A stretch of DNA of 64,000 bases, from positions 1 to 64,000 of the forward strand of contig CBFIAR010000019.1 in NCBI GenBank assembly GCA_965660625.1, in the 5' to 3' direction. Positions 60,997-64,000 of this stretch are shown here, piece by piece (the stretch's first letter is position 1; every line of letters starts with the position of its first letter). The position numbers were made by a program, and so were the translations under genes. The notes under the pieces are model-generated. The model saw nothing but the letters and a program-made list of their open reading frames with translations, was not told where the DNA came from and searched no databases. The DNA comes from Glaciecola sp965660625. Its GTDB lineage: Bacteria; Pseudomonadota; Gammaproteobacteria; Enterobacterales; Alteromonadaceae.

Positions 60997-61950
60997 ATGC
61001 TTGATGAAGATGCGCATGCTCGCCGAGAGAATTTGACTCAACTAGTCGAACAACAATACCTGAAAAAAGCCGATGTTAACTCAGCATTAATTTTATCTAA
61101 ACTTTACCCCACGCCGAACCAGTGGCATGAGCTTATTTATGCACTTTTATTTTGGCTTGGTATTGTTGCTAGTGCCTCTTCAGTCATTTTTTTTGTTGCC
61201 GCAAATTGGCAATATATGGGTCATATTGGTAAATTTGCGTTGGTTGAAGGGCTGATTGTTGTTGCGATTCTAGGCTACTGGAAGCTCAAGGATAAACATC
61301 TGATCCAAAAAGGCTGCTTACTTTTTGCGATGCTCGGCGTTGGCGCATTAATGGCGCTGTTTGGTCAAACTTATCAAACCGGCGCAGACCCTTGGCAATT
61401 ATTTTTCAATTGGGCAATACTGACCCTTCCTTGGGTGCTTGTCAGTCGATTTACGGTAATGTGGATGCTTTGGTTGGCCTTACTTTATGCCACCATTGTG
61501 CTGTATATAGGCAACGTTTTATTAGTTGAGAAAGCGCATTTACTGTTATCAATTTTCTTTTCTGTAGCTCTCGCTATTTGGCAATTCTCAAGTACCAAAT
61601 ATGCATGGCTCAAGCAAATGTGGGCAATTAACTTGCTTGGCTTTGCGAGTGCTTTTTACATTACATACTACCTTGCTAATGATATTTGGGAAGACGCCTT
61701 CAGCGCGCTATTTTTCTGGATAATCTGGGCCGGCATTGCCTTTTATTTTTATCGATACAAACAACTCAACGTAGTCATGCTGAGCGGTTTCTCTCTGTCC
61801 TTTATTGTTGCTGCTAATATTGTGTTTTTGCGACTATTTGAAACACATTTTGATGATAGCCTTTTCTTAGTTCTAGCGGTGCTAACCATTGGTTTAGGTA
61901 CTTGGCTCGCAATTTGGCTAAAAGGATTGAGTAGGGAGGCAAAGGTATGA
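60997..61950 (+). CDS. DUF2157 membrane protein
   Basis: The 317-residue protein has a soluble N-terminal part (about 1-45) and about nine membrane helices. DUF2157 landmarks are WHELIYALLFWLGIVASASSV, FFVAANWQYMG and ALFGQTYQTGADPWQLFFNWA. It overlaps the DUF4401 gene by 4 bases (ATGA). The DUF2157-DUF4401-GDYXXLXY trio recurs in many bacteria and its role is unknown. Confidence 0.9.
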   Translation: MLDEDAHARRENLTQLVEQQYLKKADVNSALILSKLYPTPNQWHELIYALLFWLGIVASASSVIFFVAANWQYMGHIGKFALVEGLIVVAILGYWKLKDKHLIQKGCLLFAMLGVGALMALFGQTYQTGADPWQLFFNWAILTLPWVLVSRFTVMWMLWLALLYATIVLYIGNVLLVEKAHLLLSIFFSVALAIWQFSSTKYAWLKQMWAINLLGFASAFYITYYLANDIWEDAFSALFFWIIWAGIAFYFYRYKQLNVVMLSGFSLSFIVAANIVFLRLFETHFDDSLFLVLAVLTIGLGTWLAIWLKGLSREAKV

Positions 61951-63047
61951 AGTATTCCTTATCCTTAATTGGCAATCTGAAAGAGTTACTTCCCAATGAC
62001 TTTGATTTAGAAGCAGCGAACAAACATGCAGTTAGCGCAGACGGATCGCCATGGTATATCAAGTTATTTATGGGCTTTTGTGGCTGGTTGTCGGCCCTTT
62101 TTGTACTCAGTTTTTTTGGTCTTGGGCTTTTTCAAATCTGGGGTAATGAATTTGCGTTATATGCGACAGGTGTCACGTTTTTGGGCTTGGCCTACTTTGT
62201 TTTGAAACAATCAGAATCCGAATTTATCACTCATTTAGGTTTAGCTATCAGCTTTACCGGTCAATTTTTTATTGCTGCCGGTATTTTCGAGACCGCTGGC
62301 AATATCTCAACTGAGGTTTGGGCGGCAATTACCTTTATGCATTGTGTACTCGCTTGTGTTATGCCAAATTATCTTCACCGTGTTATGTCCGCTTATTTCG
62401 CTACTATTACTCTTGCACTGTGCCTAGCTGAGATGGGATTAGCCAGCTTCTATAGCGGCATGCTTTTGTTTGTTGTTGCGTTTATGTGGCTAAATGAATA
62501 TACCTTTAGCTCACGAGTAAAGTGCATTCAAGCCATTGCCTATGGTGCAAGCTTTGGCTTACTTCAATTCAAAACATCGATACTATTTATTAGTGCAGGT
62601 ACTTGGGAATATGAAGCGTTAGCAGGTATTCATCCCTGGCTCGATGAAGGATTAAATGTGAGCGTTTTATATTATATTGTATTTGTATTAATCAAAAAGA
62701 GAGGCTTGCCGGCCCTAGAAAAAAATCATTCATCTACTTCACTACAGCTTATTCAAACCAAAATATTGAGTTTGTTTGTGTTCCTACTGATAAGTTCCGC
62801 TACTTTTTTTGCTAATGGTATAGCACTAGGACTCAGTATTATATTGCTTGGGTATTCTGCTCAAAATAAAGCTCTTTTTGTTATGGGTATCATTGCCTGT
62901 GTAGTGAATTTATCGTCTTATTACTACTTGCTCGAGACGTCTTTGCTAAACAAGTCGTTTATTTTATGCACTTTGGGTATATTTTCATTGCTCCTCGCGT
63001 ATGCTTATAAACGAATTAATTTGAATGTGAAAATTGCCGATGAATAA
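61947..63047 (+). CDS. DUF4401 membrane protein
   Basis: The 366-residue protein has about ten membrane helices after a soluble N-terminus. The segments WYIKLFMGFCGWLSALFVLSF and ISFTGQFFIAAGIF fit DUF4401. It is the middle gene of the trio and overlaps the downstream GDYXXLXY gene by 8 bases, indicating translational coupling. Confidence 0.88.
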   Translation: MKYSLSLIGNLKELLPNDFDLEAANKHAVSADGSPWYIKLFMGFCGWLSALFVLSFFGLGLFQIWGNEFALYATGVTFLGLAYFVLKQSESEFITHLGLAISFTGQFFIAAGIFETAGNISTEVWAAITFMHCVLACVMPNYLHRVMSAYFATITLALCLAEMGLASFYSGMLLFVVAFMWLNEYTFSSRVKCIQAIAYGASFGLLQFKTSILFISAGTWEYEALAGIHPWLDEGLNVSVLYYIVFVLIKKRGLPALEKNHSSTSLQLIQTKILSLFVFLLISSATFFANGIALGLSIILLGYSAQNKALFVMGIIACVVNLSSYYYLLETSLLNKSFILCTLGIFSLLLAYAYKRINLNVKIADE

Positions 63048-63612
63048 AGTAAACCTGAGCATCATTGTCATTAGCACATTGATTATTTTAGGTGTAATCA
63101 ACTATTCTATTTGGCAAAAAGAGGCGCATTTAGCTAATGGCGAAATTATCTATTTAGAACTCGCGCCCGTCGACCCTCGCTCTATCATGCAGGGCGATTA
63201 TATGACACTCACGTTCAAAATTAGCAGGCAAATACGTAGTGCTATTTTAGGCCAATCAATGCAACCTGAGACAGAAGATGAGCAAAACTGGTTAGATTTT
63301 TCGAGCCCCTATTATATGCATCCGCAAGACGGGTTTGTGATTGTGGATATAGACGAAAATAAACGCGCTGAATTCTCTTCACTAGATGATGGTATGCACA
63401 CCCTCTCTAGCAAACAACAAAAGCTGCAATTTAGAGTGCGCGAGGGCCAAATAAAATTTGCTACGAATGCTTTTTTCTTTGAAGAAGGAGATGCATTACT
63501 ATTTGATACTGCGAAATATGGTGAATTAAAGGTCAATGAACACGGAGAAGTTTTGTTGACTGGTCTGCTAGATGAAAATTTAAAAAAATTAGGAGGAGAA
63601 AAATACGATTAA
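63040..63612 (+). CDS. GDYXXLXY-domain protein
   Basis: The 190-residue protein has one N-terminal membrane helix (about 5-23) and an extracytoplasmic domain carrying the family motif G-D-Y-M-T-L-T-F at about 52-59 (PRSIMQGDYMTL). A second block (FVIVDIDENKRAEF, FRVREGQIKFATNAFFFEEG) completes the domain. ATG 63040 is chosen over TTG 63034. It ends the operon; a short non-coding stretch separates it from the convergent ORF at the window edge. Confidence 0.9.
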   Translation: MNKVNLSIIVISTLIILGVINYSIWQKEAHLANGEIIYLELAPVDPRSIMQGDYMTLTFKISRQIRSAILGQSMQPETEDEQNWLDFSSPYYMHPQDGFVIVDIDENKRAEFSSLDDGMHTLSSKQQKLQFRVREGQIKFATNAFFFEEGDALLFDTAKYGELKVNEHGEVLLTGLLDENLKKLGGEKYD

Positions 63613-63667
63613 GCCTGTCAGTATTCAATGCAAAGTCGCAATGCTCAGTCAATTATACGATATTAAA

Positions 63668-63973
63668 TTAATAAGGACGCAGGCCTAGATTTCGGTACAT
63701 CAAACTGCTCAATTGGCATAATGAACAATCAACAGCCAAAATTATCCCCTTTAGAAATTGCCGGATCACCCCGGATATAAATTTACGAAGGCTAAAAGCC
63801 CTGAGAGATGAAAACCACCATGATGGATCTGCTTGACCTTTTTCAACGGTTACAAGTAACGACTCGATTCCGACATAAAACAAACCGATACGACTTAAAA
63901 TATTCATTGGCAGAAACGTAGCGACGACAAACCGAACCGCCTCTGTATTCACTTTGGAAAGGCGTAGTGCCAT
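63668..63973 (-). CDS. Partial or uncertain ORF at the window edge
   Basis: A minus-strand frame of at least 101 codons ends at 63668. It stays open to the window edge upstream of ATG 63973, so it may be the C-terminal part of a longer gene. It contains a moderately hydrophobic stretch (FVVATFLPMNILSRIGLFYVG) and a SWWFSSLRAF segment. No family is recognised, and it could be a chance frame. Confidence 0.3.
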   Translation of the reverse strand: MALRLSKVNTEAVRFVVATFLPMNILSRIGLFYVGIESLLVTVEKGQADPSWWFSSLRAFSLRKFISGVIRQFLKGIILAVDCSLCQLSSLMYRNLGLRPY

Positions 63974-64000
63974 TTCCGGACCAACTGTACTCTGACATTT

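Noticed and set aside
1..64000. CRISPR arrays, insertion sequences, prophage genes, tRNA or rRNA genes
   Set aside because: No direct repeat-spacer pattern, transposase or integrase motif, or cloverleaf-like sequence was noticed on reading both strands. A dedicated tRNA search was not possible.

Overview
The window looks like chromosome from a marine gammaproteobacterium, most plausibly an Alteromonadales (Alteromonadaceae/Colwelliaceae-like) heterotroph. The evidence is the low-to-moderate GC, the high density of envelope genes, and the mix of families typical of that order: AcpH, thiopurine methyltransferase, DTW protein, HiPIP, TIGR03643, VF530, a TIGR02450 Trp-rich protein and a DUF2157/DUF4401/GDYXXLXY operon. 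The genus cannot be fixed from sequence alone. I saw no tRNA, rRNA, CRISPR array, insertion sequence or prophage.

Left part (1-13.3 kb). A two-gene unit encodes a GGDEF(degenerate)-EAL protein and a separate BLUF blue-light sensor. Next comes a decayed gene in which a frameshifted 4-carboxy-4-hydroxy-2-oxoadipate aldolase runs into the C-terminal end of PurU. It faces a LysR regulator that has two winged-helix domains. A near-perfect Fur palindrome precedes a Fiu-like TonB-dependent siderophore receptor, which is followed by a PiuC/YbiX hydroxylase, an iron alcohol dehydrogenase and a thioesterase. Housekeeping genes follow (tpm, acpH, an FKBP, a metallo-beta-lactamase-fold protein).

13.4-31.4 kb. 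A MacAB-like efflux operon is laid out as a self-regulating sigma-54 unit: two GTCCGC/GCGGAC palindromes, a -24/-12 promoter, a 37-codon leader ORF, adaptor, ATPase, two permeases, an NtrC-type response regulator and its histidine kinase. Then come moaB, a DTW protein, a HiPIP, a 39-residue membrane peptide, a flavin reductase, and a large nuclease joining a VRR-NUC domain to a DEDDh exonuclease. A second MacAB-like operon lies on the minus strand.

31.6-57.7 kb is the most interesting part. About 17 genes read leftward from 50.5 kb to 32.7 kb. They encode an ExbB, two ExbDs, an AgmX/TonB-like protein, three TPR or coiled-coil lipoproteins, two outer-membrane barrel proteins, a DUF4266-DUF3570-TlpA module and a c-haem HzsA-like lipoprotein. 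The inventory resembles the Agl-Glt/Nfs trans-envelope machines of myxobacteria. Reading the other way from the same 0.57-kb intergenic region are two more CxxCH proteins and a Tat-exported DUF1501-like protein, followed convergently by ApbE. The DUF3570 barrel carries a D-x-x-S-G-A-S motif of the type ApbE modifies with FMN. My working model is a proton-motive-force-driven envelope machine combined with a covalent-flavin and c-haem redox module. The function is unknown.

Right end (57.7-64 kb). A leftward run of small, mostly membrane or uncharacterised genes is followed by the rightward DUF2157-DUF4401-GDYXXLXY operon and a partial ORF at the window edge.
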